Shown here: positions 34,652 to 46,112 of the stretch, in pieces
Layout of the letters: each line of letters starts with the position of its first letter
Numbering within the stretch: position 1 is the first letter of the stretch
Assembly (NCBI GenBank): GCA_963576785.1
Contig: OY756151.1
Coordinates: forward strand, 930,001-994,000
Direction: 5' to 3'
Origin: Chlorophyllum brunneum
Taxonomy: Eukaryota; Basidiomycota; Agaricomycetes; Agaricales; Agaricaceae
DNA length: 64,000 nt
Translations under genes and position numbers: made by a program
The notes under the pieces: generated by a model
Databases searched by the model: none
Told to the model about the DNA's origin: nothing
Seen by the model: only the letters and a program-made list of their open reading frames with translations

Positions 34652-35887
34652 CTAAGCCAACCCTGCTTCAAGGTCATTCTTGAATTGTTGCACAATAGGA
34701 ACCATCCCCCCTTCGTCCTGCAAAAATCCTAGCTCCAAAGCATATGAATTGTCCGCCCTCTCTGGCCATGAGGAAACAATCTTTCGATTCGTTTCATCGT
34801 TCTTAAAAATGACCCTTTGCAGAGCCTCAGGACCACCAACCTGTCGCAAGGCTTCCAACATGTCGCGTATGGTTGTGGTAAATCCAGGAAGGCAAACGAC
34901 GCGCGTGTGCGCAGAAAATCTCGACGCAGGAATGTGTTTGGCGATAATCAGGTTTTGGAGAATGGATCTGGACGATGCGATCCAGGTCTTCAGTCCTGTT
35001 TCCGGAGAATTGAGCGAGTTGCCGATGGGGCAATGAGTGATGTCGCCCTTGAGGGGCTCTCGAATTATAGCTGAACTAAGGCATTAACACAAGTTCGGAA
35101 CCTGTAGTCACGATTAATGAACATTACCTGATAGAAAAGCTGAGGTTGCAGCAGCTGGCGGACCCGGTCGGACTATCACAGTTGGAAGTCGAAGGATACG
35201 ACCATCAATGAAGCCCCGCCGCGTGAACTCATTGATTAAGAGTTCGCTGATGAGCTTGCTTGTGCCATAGGCACTCTGTGGGGTCGCCAGTGTGGTAGGT
35301 TCGACTACACCCGGCTGAAGGAAGGCGAGTGAAAATCAAATCGCAATCATGTGCAAGAAAATGATGTACCAGAGGCCCGCCATAAACAGCCAATCCGGAG
35401 GTAAAGATGAACTTGATGCTCTTGCCAGCGAGTCCACCGTATCTTCTAGTAGCCTCTAGGACGTTGCGGACAGAATCGATATTTACCTGACCCTAAGATC
35501 AGGCAGCAAGAAGACACTAAAGCAGTGTCATCCCTCACCTTCAGGCCCAGATCAAAGTTATCTTCTGATCCTCTCGACATTATTCCATGCATACAATACA
35601 CAGTGTCCGGGACACCGTACGTTGTAGTGAAAAGGGAATCCGCTTGGTCCCTATCCGTTAAATCTACTCGGAGCGCGATCACGTTTGGTGCGTCAAAATG
35701 AGGTTTGACAAGATCTGCCACTATTAGGTATGCGTCCGGCGTCAAGGCATCCTTTATCAGGGCGTTTACAACCTGGAAAGACATAAAATGAGCCATCAAG
35801 ACCCAGACAGGACCTCTGAACAACACAGACACGACTTGCTAACCAACCGCTAGCACCTGTCACCAATACGATATTTCTCGTGGTCAT
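34652..35887 (-). CDS. NAD-dependent epimerase/dehydratase, D-erythronate dehydrogenase-like (337 aa)
   Basis: Complement of 35831-35887, 35539-35772, 35370-35486, 35128-35314, 34652-35070. Extended SDR fold: NAD-binding VTGASGWLASRV at residues 9-20, Asp in ADLVKP after beta-2, catalytic Ser region FTSGLAVYGGP, YGTSKLISELLI with the Tyr and Lys of the YxxxK pair, and RILRLPTVIVRPG as in DenD. DenD oxidises D-erythronate to 2-oxo-tetronate with NAD+ in acid-sugar catabolism. The substrate here is inferred from family resemblance only. Lies 218 bp downstream of the aldolase gene on the same strand. Confidence 0.82.
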
Positions 35888-36105
35888 TATGATGGGTACA
35901 GAGAAACGAGGACATGCTGACTTAAGGCGAGGTTGTCATTGGCGGATCATGACAGCAACATGATAGGGTCAGGTAAAGCCCACCCTCACGTGACTAAGCG
36001 TGTCCTGAAATCACTAGGGGTCTCGTGTGACTCAATTTATTTGCTACTGTCCTTGGTTCCGAACTAAAGTGAACTCATTCAGTATAGACGGTAGCTTTCT
36101 CGCCT

Positions 36106-37317
36106 TCATGCTTTTCCTGCAGACCCGAAGAGCTTGAAAAAGCGCTCACAAACCATCGCAAAAACCTCTGTGGCTTCCTCAATTGCATCTGGCATTGTCT
36201 TCGTCTGGAGCTTTTCTGATAGGGTTTTCACATAGGGATCACGCGCCCAGCTGTTGACGTTGATCTATTGAGAGTTGTGAACAAGCATCCTGGCTCCAGA
36301 TTTCGAGGATAGAATTCACCTTGCTCACTCCACTTCTGATACACTCTTTGAAGAGTTCGTCAGGAAGCTCATCAGTTCCATGCAAGCAAATCGGAACTTC
36401 TTCGCCAAGAGTCTTACGAAGCTCCCCGACACTGATCCAAGAAATTCAAAAACGGGCGTTAGGGGACACAGAGATAACTTACATTTCAAGACGGAAATTC
36501 GGCGGATTGAGGTAGGAGCCATGCAGATTCCCAATGCTTGGAGCTAAAATTGTGGCGCCGGTCCTACGTTTCTGGCTGAGCGTTTCCACTGGGAGCCTCC
36601 TAAAGCGGGACCCACTGTCTGATGAAAGCCTCTGCCTTCCGTGGGTCGGTAAGTTTAGAGTCTGAAACAATTCGCAGTCCAGCTTCGCCCCCTTCAAGCC
36701 TTCCAAGTTCGACTTCAACCGGCATACCACACTTCCTTGCGCGTTCGACGTAGGGGCGAGCGATTGCAATGTTTTCTTCATCCGTCTAGGATTGTAGGTC
36801 ATTAATTGCAACAACCCAGTAAATTGCATAGACCACACACTTCAGCATGACTCGCATCCACCATGATGCTGTCGAAAGCAATGCCTTGTTCTGCAAGGCT
36901 TAGGGCTAAGTCGAGGTGCTCTGGATCTGTAGCGTGGTCCAGATGGACCGCAATCGGTACCCTTGCTTGTTGGGCCCTAGCGATATTTACCAAGCTCTGC
37001 AATGAGTTGCATACTTTGATGTGGCGGGACCCCCGATACGCACAGATTCAAACAGAATTGCAGGAAAGGGCCTTTGCCGTACATTAACGTGATCGGGAAG
37101 AGCTGAAGGATCGCAGGGCTCTGACATCTTTCAGCTGCGCGTACCAGTGCAATCGCAGACTGAGCATCGTAACTGATATGCTGGAGTTAACATTTCGTAG
37201 GGAAGCAACTACATGATGGTAAAGATCGAACCAAACTTGGGAGAGGATCCCGTAGCCTTCTTTCTGTGCTTTGTAAAGCATTCGTAAGGTGCGATTGTCC
37301 GAGAAAGATACGTTCAT
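36106..37317 (-). CDS. class II (zinc) fructose-bisphosphate-type aldolase (298 aa)
   Basis: Complement of 37232-37317, 37040-37172, 36841-36996, 36616-36785, 36483-36563, 36320-36431, 36106-36264. Motifs of the FBA-II/KbaY fold in order: N-terminal KAQKEGYGILSQ, VPIAVHLDHATD (Asp/His of the zinc site), VEVELGRLEGGE, APSIGNLHG (zinc-ligand His), ICLHGTDELPDE (the usual HGGSG loop is HGTDE here), and INVNSWARD. Such enzymes cleave ketose-1-phosphates or bisphosphates to dihydroxyacetone phosphate and an aldehyde. The changed HGTDE loop suggests a substrate other than fructose-1,6-bisphosphate. ATG 37317 chosen because an upstream in-frame codon is only GTG. Confidence 0.85.
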
Positions 37318-37650
37318 GGCCGTCACGTAAAGCCGCGAAATTACACTGTCTGTATTATACGCCTCCCGTTTGAAGTACCGTTTCTCACGGGCCGGTTTAC
37401 ACTCTGGGCGAACCGATCCAGAGTGAGATCAGTCCCTGGGTAGGTAGGAACAGAGGGTCTTGGGTGTTCTTCGGAGGCTTTTGAGAGGCTTCACGTATTA
37501 AAGAACGATCATGGTAGAACTGAAGGCATCCTCCTGATTGCCACTTTCGGAACACATCAGACTATCCAACTGGCCCAATGAAACCTCCAATGTAGAAGCA
37601 TGGATCAGAATTACATTTATGTTGTACACACAGAAACCCTCTGCAATACC

Positions 37651-39546
37651 TCAATATCGTCCCATTAGCTTTTTTGCCTTCCCACCTACATCCGAATCTT
37701 CATAAAACCCAGTCCGATCCCAGAACTCGGCCGGAGCCTCACCCTGCCCAACCCTTCCCAGCCTTGCAACGGTCAGCCCAGCAACTCGGACAAACAACGT
37801 GCCGTCCAAGTACTCCGCACCTGGCAGCTCGGTCCTGATCGCACCCTTGTTAGCAGCAGTATCTAGGTCACCCTGGACGGCATCCGCAGCACCCGTACTG
37901 AAGGAGTTCTCGGGGCCACTGAAAGTACCCGCGGGTACGGAGCCGAATTTTCCAGCCCAAGAAGCAAGCGTTCGTACAGCCTTAGGGAGATGTTCGTCGG
38001 GATGGACAAGTGTAGTTGAGACCAGGGGGAGCCATGGGTCCGGGACGCGTGCCTCTACTTTATCCTGCCCAGGGAGAGCGTCTTTGTGAGGAGTTGGTAG
38101 AGCGTTGATGGGAAGGGGGTAGGAGGTTGCTGTGGAAGATGTGAAGAATGCGCGGACGTCGAATTTGGGTCGGCCACGAGCGATGTACCAGGACAGGGTC
38201 ACTGCAAGATAGGAGCGGAGGAGGAGAACTTGGGAGTGGGGGTAGTGGCTCATACGAGCCAGGAGCGACGGAATGAATGCGACCGAAGTGACTAGATGCG
38301 CCCTGTTTATGCTTAGTACAAGGACTGGATCAAGCTGCTAGAGTTATACTCACAAGAAGAAGTCGGCGTTGAACCCACCCTCCTCTCCGTGTTTAACTTG
38401 CTGTGCCCACGTCCACCCAGCAATGCCATACATAACCACGTTCATCCAAGTTATCTCCTCTACCTTCCTTTCAATCTCCCCTGTTCTGCGCAGATCAATC
38501 GTCCACTGTGAAGCGTACTCTCGAATAAGATGGGAATGTTTGGCGATTGTATTTTGAACGACGGTCAATTCATCCAGGTCATCAGGGGGGGACAACCTGG
38601 AGTCAGCCAAGACACGTGCAAGAATTGTGAGTGCATGAACATTGTCATTCCTTGCGGCTGAGGAGACCATCTTGCTGGGTTCTAAATGCGCAGCGACTTG
38701 TTCAATTTTACGAGTAACGTCCGCTACGAAATCTGGGGTGTTGGCGAGGACCGTATCCGACATAGTATACATAGAATCGAGGAATTGTTTCGGTAGAAGG
38801 TCATGGACATCTGGTGGATGCACACAAGTCTGTGCGATTCCTGTCACATTCGGGGTTAAATCAGCATATGTATCACAGCGGCCGGTATCACTGACCCTCG
38901 ACAAACATGCCGGGAAGACCGAACTCTGCCCCATAACCAGTGTGGATCATCGGGTGCACCAACCCAGCCAGGAAGCGGCTCAGCATCATCATCTTCCCGG
39001 TGTTATATTTTTTCGAGAAGATGAATGTCTCAAATGTCTTGTCAACACCTTGTTTGCGGACCTGATCAGTGACAAAGCCGACATAGGCGTTGTAATATCT
39101 GGACTCGTCGGCCATCGTCAAATACGCGGGCTTGCGCTGGTAGGATGGAGCTCACCTTTCATCGCCCAAATGCTTTTCATAATTATCTTCTGTGATAGGT
39201 TCAGGGGATTTGAATGCAGGCCTTTGTTCTTTGAGATCATGCTCATATGCCGCCCTTATCACGGCCTGGTCTGCGCCTAACGCCCATATTGCAATTGCAT
39301 GATGTGCAGTATGACTGCAGAATAAAACAGTCAAAGAAAAGGCCGAAGGGGTGGAACGAAGAAGACATACTTATGGAATCCCTTGTGATTGAAGAATATG
39401 TGCCACCGCTCATGATTATCGCTTAGAACACCTCTCAGCGCTTGAGTAGATTCTGGGCTGACGCCAGGCCAATGGTAGGGCGAAAGTGTAGAAGGTGGCG
39501 ACGAAGGGGCTGGGAAGAGAAAATCTGGGTCGATGTTCGCTGGCAT
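37651..39546 (-). CDS. questin oxidase-like protein, copy A (558 aa)
   Basis: Complement of 39371-39546, 39156-39314, 38896-39098, 38354-38840, 37651-38302. DUF4243/AflY family. The first intron splits the motif FHNHTAHH, a conserved His-rich signature. Further family blocks are LGDERYYNAY, GLVHPMIHTGYGAEFGLPGM and NADFFLAHLVTS. Known members perform Baeyer-Villiger-type ring opening of anthraquinones such as questin, or act in aflatoxin-type pathways, without a flavin domain. The substrate here is unknown; no polyketide synthase is in the window. A TATATAA lies about 55 bp before the ATG. Longer in the C-terminal part than copy B. Confidence 0.87.
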
Positions 39547-39929
39547 ATCTTATTTGGTGGAAACGTTGGTGGGCCAGTGGAGGGGTGAGACTGGATGTTA
39601 TATACAGCTCTGTCTTGAAGCGATTCACCCTTGACGTCAGTGTGTTCCTCCCGAAGCTAGAACCCGTTGCAAAGTGAGCTGGGAATTCCGTGCCTCAAGT
39701 GACCCTTCGGGTGAGATGGTTCTGTCCAGCATGGGAGAGAATAGAGCTCAATGAGCTCAAATTGGACCGACTTTTCTCAGATCACGAAACCTTAACTCGG
39801 CCCTCGGTTGTTTCGTACCACCTCAGAACTCATTCATCATTTAACCGTGCATACAGAGAAGAGGGGGGAAAACTAGGTTCTGACCAAACCCATTTGAGGA
39901 GGAATAACAATATCCATCAATTTTGGGGC

Positions 39930-41611
39930 CTACTCCCGCTTTAGTTCTGAATAGAATCCGCGCCTGTCCCAGTAAGAGAGGAACTGTCCCCCAGGTGTCA
40001 TCATAGGAACCGGATCCTGATTGAACCTCCGCGCAGAAAGGTTCGCCGCACGGACGAACAGCGTGCCATCAAGTTTCTCTGCCCCCTTCAATTCAACACC
40101 TTTGAAGTGCCCAGCCTTGCGCGCGCCATAAGCCCGACCATAATGCAACAGAGTGCGCTGAAGTTTAGGAACATGGTCATCGGGGTGGACAATGGACAGG
40201 TCTATAACCTCAGTCCAAGGGTTAGGCGACGCCTGGGTGCTGGCTGGGAGTTTAAATGAGGGACCTTTGTGAGTGGAGGTGGTAGTGATAAGAGATTTGA
40301 GAGTGGCGCCGTCTTGGAGGAAGGCCTCAATATCGACATCGGGTTTTCCACGACTGACGAACCATCCAAGGCAGACAGAAACGTAGCTTTTAAGGAGGAG
40401 TTCCTGGGACTCGGGCTTGAGATGAACGGCGACACTGGGAAGAAACATGGAGGACGTGACGAGGTGCATACTACAGAGATGTCAGTCCCTGACTTGGTTA
40501 AGAATCCCCGAGCCACTTACAGGAAAAAATCCGCATTGAAAGTCCCACCTTCCTTGCTTGTCGACCCACCAACAGCATAAATGAGTGTGACAAACCAAGC
40601 AACCTCCTCCAGAGCCTTCTGCAAGCCTTCCTTTGTCGAAAGATGGGGACTCCAGGTATTGACGTGCTTCAAAATTCGGTGACCGGTTTGTTCAATAGTT
40701 TCTATGTACATAACTCCCAAGCCAATGTTCTTTGGTGCAGTGATCTCAGTATCGGCGAGGACGCGAGCAAGAACGTTCAATGCGCTAGGAGTGGAGTTGA
40801 GCACCCCTTGAGGTGATTCCTTCCACAAAGATCCAGGGATGAGAACACTTGAAGTCGCCGGGTGGACGGCTGCTTGAGAAAGACCTTAAGTGGGTAGAAA
40901 TGAGTGGTGATGTCATTGATACAACGGAAAACCAAGGTGACCTTCGACGATCATTCCAGGAATGCCCAGTTCATATCCATATCCGGCGTGAATGAGGGGA
41001 TGGATGAGGCCATCCGTGAACCTGTTCAACATCTCGACTTTCTTCTCGCCCGCAGGGAAATTAGCGGCAGTAGAGAAGACGTATTCTTCGAGAATATTGT
41101 GAGGTCCTTGAGCCGCCAACTCAGCGGTAAAGAACGCGAGGTACGCGTTGTAGTACCTGTGAAGTGTCTTGGTACAATGATGAAAGGAAGTAGTCATGGT
41201 GCATACTTTTCATCACCAAGGTGTTCGGTCCAATTGTCCTTGTTGACTGGCCCGGGAGAAGCATACGACGACCGTTGGTACGTGGATTCTTGTGCATACA
41301 TAGCTTTGATGATATCGGCGTCAGCACCGAGGTACCACAAGGCAAGGGCGGAGTGAGAAATATGGCTAATATTGGAGAAATCAGTATCGCAATACGCGTT
41401 GAAATGAAGCAGGACCTCACTTGTGGAACCCGCGGTCATTGAAGAAACAGTGCCAGCGCTTGTGGTTATCATGTAAGACCTCTTGCAAAGCCTCAGTGCT
41501 CGCAGGAGTTGCTCCAGCCAGAGGCGCCGAGGTTGGCAAGTCCACTGACTGGTGAGGTTTCGGAACGGGAAACAGTTCCATAGGCTCGTTCTTGCCGGCG
41601 TCGATAGACAT
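39930..41611 (-). CDS. questin oxidase-like protein, copy B (489 aa)
   Basis: Complement of 41421-41611, 41207-41365, 40942-41156, 40521-40884, 39930-40470. Same family and the same four intron positions and phases as copy A, so the pair arose by tandem duplication. Conserved blocks: FHNHISHS (one His less than copy A's FHNHTAHH), LGDEKYYNAY, GLIHPLIHAGYGYELGIPGM, NADFFLMHLVTS, KLDGTLFVRAANL. The loss of the last His could alter activity. A TATATATATA run lies about 100 bp upstream. Spacing to copy A is 383 bp. Confidence 0.87.
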
Positions 41612-44600
41612 TTTAGATGAGGATAAGAAAGGCGTTCGAGTGTGCGTTGTGAGTGTAATCGAGAGCTGTTTTGCTTTCTTATGGAATGCCATCCCCCTGC
41701 CCAAGGTCCTACATATATATATACATAGGTCCCCGCATGTCAGATGATGAGATCTCTGAGACCTGGCGAGCAGAATCAAGGTAAGCATCAGTATCCACGA
41801 CGCATGATCTGCTGATTCAGAGATGACCACTGTCTCCGGGAAATGAGATGATTCATCCTCTCTGATTTGGGATGTGTGAGTCATTATTCACAAGCAGATC
41901 TGTTGCGAACCCTGGAACTGGGATTTTTTTGGACACACCAAAGCGAAGACAGTGTGTAATTGTTTAGGGGATGGTATTCAGGGTCGGAATAGCGGTCTCC
42001 TATTTTCTGTGTGTGTGTGGGGTGAACCTAGTGTGCTAGGAATGCAGCCAACAGTAAAAGCAAGTGCCCCAGATGTGAAAGTCCAATGGATCGATTACTA
42101 TGAGTTTAAAGGCACTGAGTGCGCAGGTGTATCATAGTGGAATCCTCGGCACATTTATGCATCGGATCAAGCTCACCAAGAAATGAAGCCTACGCGTCAT
42201 CCTCCCGGCTTGGAGGCATTCGCGTCCCGTCGGCAGCTCATAGGAGGTTGATCCTGGGTAGGAATAAACTTGGGAAATGTCATGACAGCATTTCGGATCG
42301 CCCTACAAATCTGACTGTGAAGTGGGAACTTGTTGGGTTGGAGGCAACTCAGTGAAAATCTCGTGCGGTGTTCACGTAGCACTTACCCACTTACCCCATA
42401 GGTGATGGGTGATGAAAATACCACGAGAATATGCACGAGCTTCTGCAGTGTGAGGCCAGGCGAAGCCGTTTTTGAGTCTGGGATTGAGAAGGTGGAGTTC
42501 TGTCCTTGAGAAAATTATGTGCTATCTTGGGCGCTTTCAAATATACTCAATCCTCTATCAGAATCCCTCCATGGACCCAATGGGAATATCTGGAATGCAT
42601 GGCGAAGAGACTGCTCTCTAAGCATCCAGAGCCGTAGCACCGTTCAGTACTCAGTGGCTGGCGCCTATCTATTACGAAAGGAAATTAGTCAGGACTTAGT
42701 ATTTGACATTCACACACTCTGGAACCCCTATTCCTATACAACTTCCCTACTTGCATCTATGACGGTCCGAGGGCGACATTGAGGGTCACCGTTTACTCAT
42801 GCTCTACCCTACCTATTGCTGTTGATCTACGAGGGAGATGGGCCACAGGTTCCCATATACCCGTGGGACTGCCGAGGTGGAAATGGCTTCCCAGAGGTGT
42901 CAGAATTCAAGGGATCTCTTACTACGTGTTTTCACCACCATCAGTATACACTTGTACCAGTATTCTTCTGCACGTCGAAGCCCCAGAGTCCTAGATAAAC
43001 CACCATAAAAGAGCAATAAACCGCGAGTCGAATCGTGGGAACCTTCCAGCCTCTTACCCAACGTCGAAAGCAAAAACACCATGTTCTTGAGCCCACGTGG
43101 TACGGTACCGGTACCGAGCTTACCTTGCCATCGCCTCCGCGCGGATCTGAAATCAAACCCTTGGAATTGAAAATATCGCAGGGTAGGTTGTCGTCCTTCT
43201 TCCCGCGGTGGTCCACCTGCAATGTCGCTACCAATTTCGCGACACAGATCAATCTCCTTCTATGTGGCTACTTTACCCTTGGAGACCTACCTGCAGGGAG
43301 CAAAAAGCAATCCGGGGCAATTCTCCGTCCAAGCGACGTCGGGCGGAAATCGAGGAGCCTTTGGAGGTGCATCCTTCAGTAGTTTTAGTGGAGAATGTTT
43401 TGCGCCCTTTGTCTCGTTAGAGCAGGAAAATCGGTCATTTCCCAGATCTCGGCCGTACCCTAAACCGCTTTTCCTAGACTTGGTGCTCTGACCACGACCT
43501 GTAACGGTTCCCCTCGTTGAAGTAACGCGCTATACGTTCTCCAGATTACTCTTAACATGCGCCAAAAATGCGAGAATCACATCGTCGTGTGGCTGAACTG
43601 TGCCCTCTTCGAGGGGAGTGATTAACATACTATCATCGTTGCTCGCACCGCTTGCTTGAAGCTATGTGTCCACGGTCTATATGTTTTAATATTCGCATTA
43701 TGAATGCCTGCTATCCGGCCGAAATGTTTCTAATACCATTTATGTGTATGGGCGCATTCTGTGCTTCCCTTGAAAAGTGCCACTCTCTGGTCGGATGCCT
43801 CCAATGTATCTCTCCCTGGTGGGTCGTCTCCCCTGGTACTGCATTTCTTTTGGTGAGAGTCTCCAGGATGTATCCTATTCCGGCGCCCTGGGTAAGGACT
43901 CAGTATGTGTTCTGGTGTAGCAATTTTGTCCCCACCGATCGAATGTGTTGTTCGAAGCGCTCAGACTCGTTGCGGTGGGCCCAAGGCCATTTCTGTGATG
44001 GACAAATTAATCACCCTCAGTTCCCTTCCACTAGACGTGCTGGAAGTGAGTTATCTCTTTGACAGTCAGTGTCAGTGCAATTCCCTTCCGCTGTGGAGGA
44101 ACAGCCAAGTCTGCAACTGGATTGTCCGGACGGTAGATCTGTTAAAATACAGAGCTTCAGCTTGCACGATGGACTAACGTGGGCGCCATGATGAGGCAGT
44201 ACCCTCTGACAATCTATATAGCACTCAAATTTACATTTTGGGATGACCAATTAGTGTTCCAATGGTTGATGGTTAGTGTCTGCGTGAGATTCAAGGACGA
44301 AATGGCAGTACATGATTGCTTGATACTTGATCAATCGACTATTAACTTGCTGATAGGTGAACTTAGCTGCTGGTGTTGGTAGAGTGACCATATTTTTAAG
44401 AGGCAAATTTTCTACTACGCTTGGTATGGCGCAACCATTTCAACACGGAGAAGTGGGGTGGGTCAGGCCGAAAGGGTTTACCAATGCGGCGAAGTAAGCA
44501 CGCCAGCGAGGCTTCGTGAGAGAACTGGCAGCGTGGTCACATGATTAGTTAGTCTAGAATAACCTCACGCCACATTCCTGAATTTACTGAATATAAATTC

Positions 44601-44686
44601 GTAAATCGGTTTTACCAGCCCTTCCCAGGCCTGTTTCCCTCTGACTTTCGCCGTGCTCTTGAATCCCCAACCAGGGCTTTGTCGTC
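41612..44686. other. no supported gene
   Basis: About 3.1 kb between two plus/minus gene blocks. Short ORFs only. A minus-strand stretch near 42940-43080 encodes a hydrophobic segment (LAVYCSFMVVYLGLW) but no complete gene can be built. GGTACCGGTACC near 43104 is a short palindrome. A TATAAA at 44592 lies ~95 bp before the ERG25 start and is probably its promoter element. Confidence 0.4.
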
Positions 44687-45921
44687 ATGAGCTTCTTGAA
44701 CGTTACTGCGGCCATTAATCCTAACGTCGCCGAACAACTCTACCAGAATACCAACTTTGCTTCGCTCAATTGGTTTGAACAACAATGGGCTGCGTGGTAC
44801 ATCTGGATTGGCAACCCAATCATCGCGACTGGTCTCATGAGTTTCCTTCTCCATGAAGTGAGTGTCTGGATAGCACGTCTGGTTGGCTTACTGACTTTCT
44901 TCAGATTGTTTACTTTGGTCGTTGCATACCTTGGATCATCATCGACGCGATTCCATATTTCCGCAAGTGGAAGTTACAGCCCAACAAGGTCCCCACACCA
45001 CAGGAGCAATGGGAGTGTACGAAACAGGTCCTTTTTTCCCATTTCACGATCGAACTTCCTGCTGTAAGCTTGCCCTTGGTTGTTCTACTCGCAGGCCCTT
45101 GAACTGAGTTCTTCGTAGATTTGGTTATTTCACCCGTTGGCTGAGGGTGTTGGTATGTCCACCTGGCAGGTACCTTTCCCGTCGTGGAAGGCCGTGGCTC
45201 CCCAAGTCTTCTTCTTTTTCTTCTTTGAGGACCTTTTCCACTTCCTTGGTGCGTTGGAGCCCTGACTATATTTTACAACTAAGCGCTCATCAATGTCGCG
45301 TGATTTTTGAACAGCTCACCAAGCCCTCCATACCGGTGTCCTTTACAGGCATATCCACAAACTGCACCACAAATACTCTGCACCTTTTGGTCTCGCTGCC
45401 GAGTATGCCCACCCTGCCGAAGTATTCATTCTTGGATTTGGGACATTGGCTGGCCCCATCCTTTACTGTGCTTTTGCCCGTGACCTTCATATTGTCACCG
45501 TTTATATATGGATTGTGTTAAGGTTGTTCCAAGCTATTGATGCTCACAGTGGATATGGTACGCTCTGTCTCCTTTTTCGGGGTGCAGCTCTGACAGCTAT
45601 TTTTCAGATTTCCCCTGGTCCCTCCAACATATCGTCCCCTTCTGGTCTGGTGCTGACCACCATGATTTCCATCACATGGCCTTCACTAACAACTACTCCA
45701 CTTCCTTCCGCTGGTGGGATTGGGTCTGTGGTACCGACAACAAATACAGAGAATACAAGAAGAAGATCAGGACTGCCAAGACTGCAATGAAGGGTGCATC
45801 TAAGGAGCAACGAGATGCTGCAGAGCGCAAGCTCCTAGACGAGATCGAAAAGGAGGGTATTAGGGCTGAGGCTGAGGCTGAAGCCCGAAGTGTCGTGGGG
45901 GGCAAGGCCAAGGTGCAATGA
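44687..45921 (+). CDS. ERG25: sterol C-4 methyl oxidase (methylsterol monooxygenase, 338 aa)
   Basis: Exons 44687-44857, 44905-45063, 45119-45248, 45315-45557, 45608-45921. Membrane di-iron oxidase of the fatty acid hydroxylase superfamily. N-terminal helix region [18 protein letters not shown], then [39 protein letters not shown] and a run of six Phe before EDLFHFLG. The histidine boxes are [12 protein letters not shown] and HHDFHH. It removes the C-4 methyl groups of lanosterol-derived sterols in the ER with Erg26/Erg27. The C-terminal ~45 residues are a charged Glu/Ala/Lys tail. Length is close to the ~300-350 aa of fungal ERG25. Confidence 0.92.
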
Positions 45922-46112
45922 ACAGGCATTATACATAGATGGTAATGATATAGTTATTGATTTCTACGACACTGGCTTTATCTGTATATCTGGGACGTTA
46001 ATGGATAATCGACGGCTATAGACCGGTAGTAGTTGTGACTGAATCGACTTGTGATGGAAATCAGCCCACGGCTACTTGGACGAGGTCCAGCTGCACAACT
46101 TGTTCTAGAACC

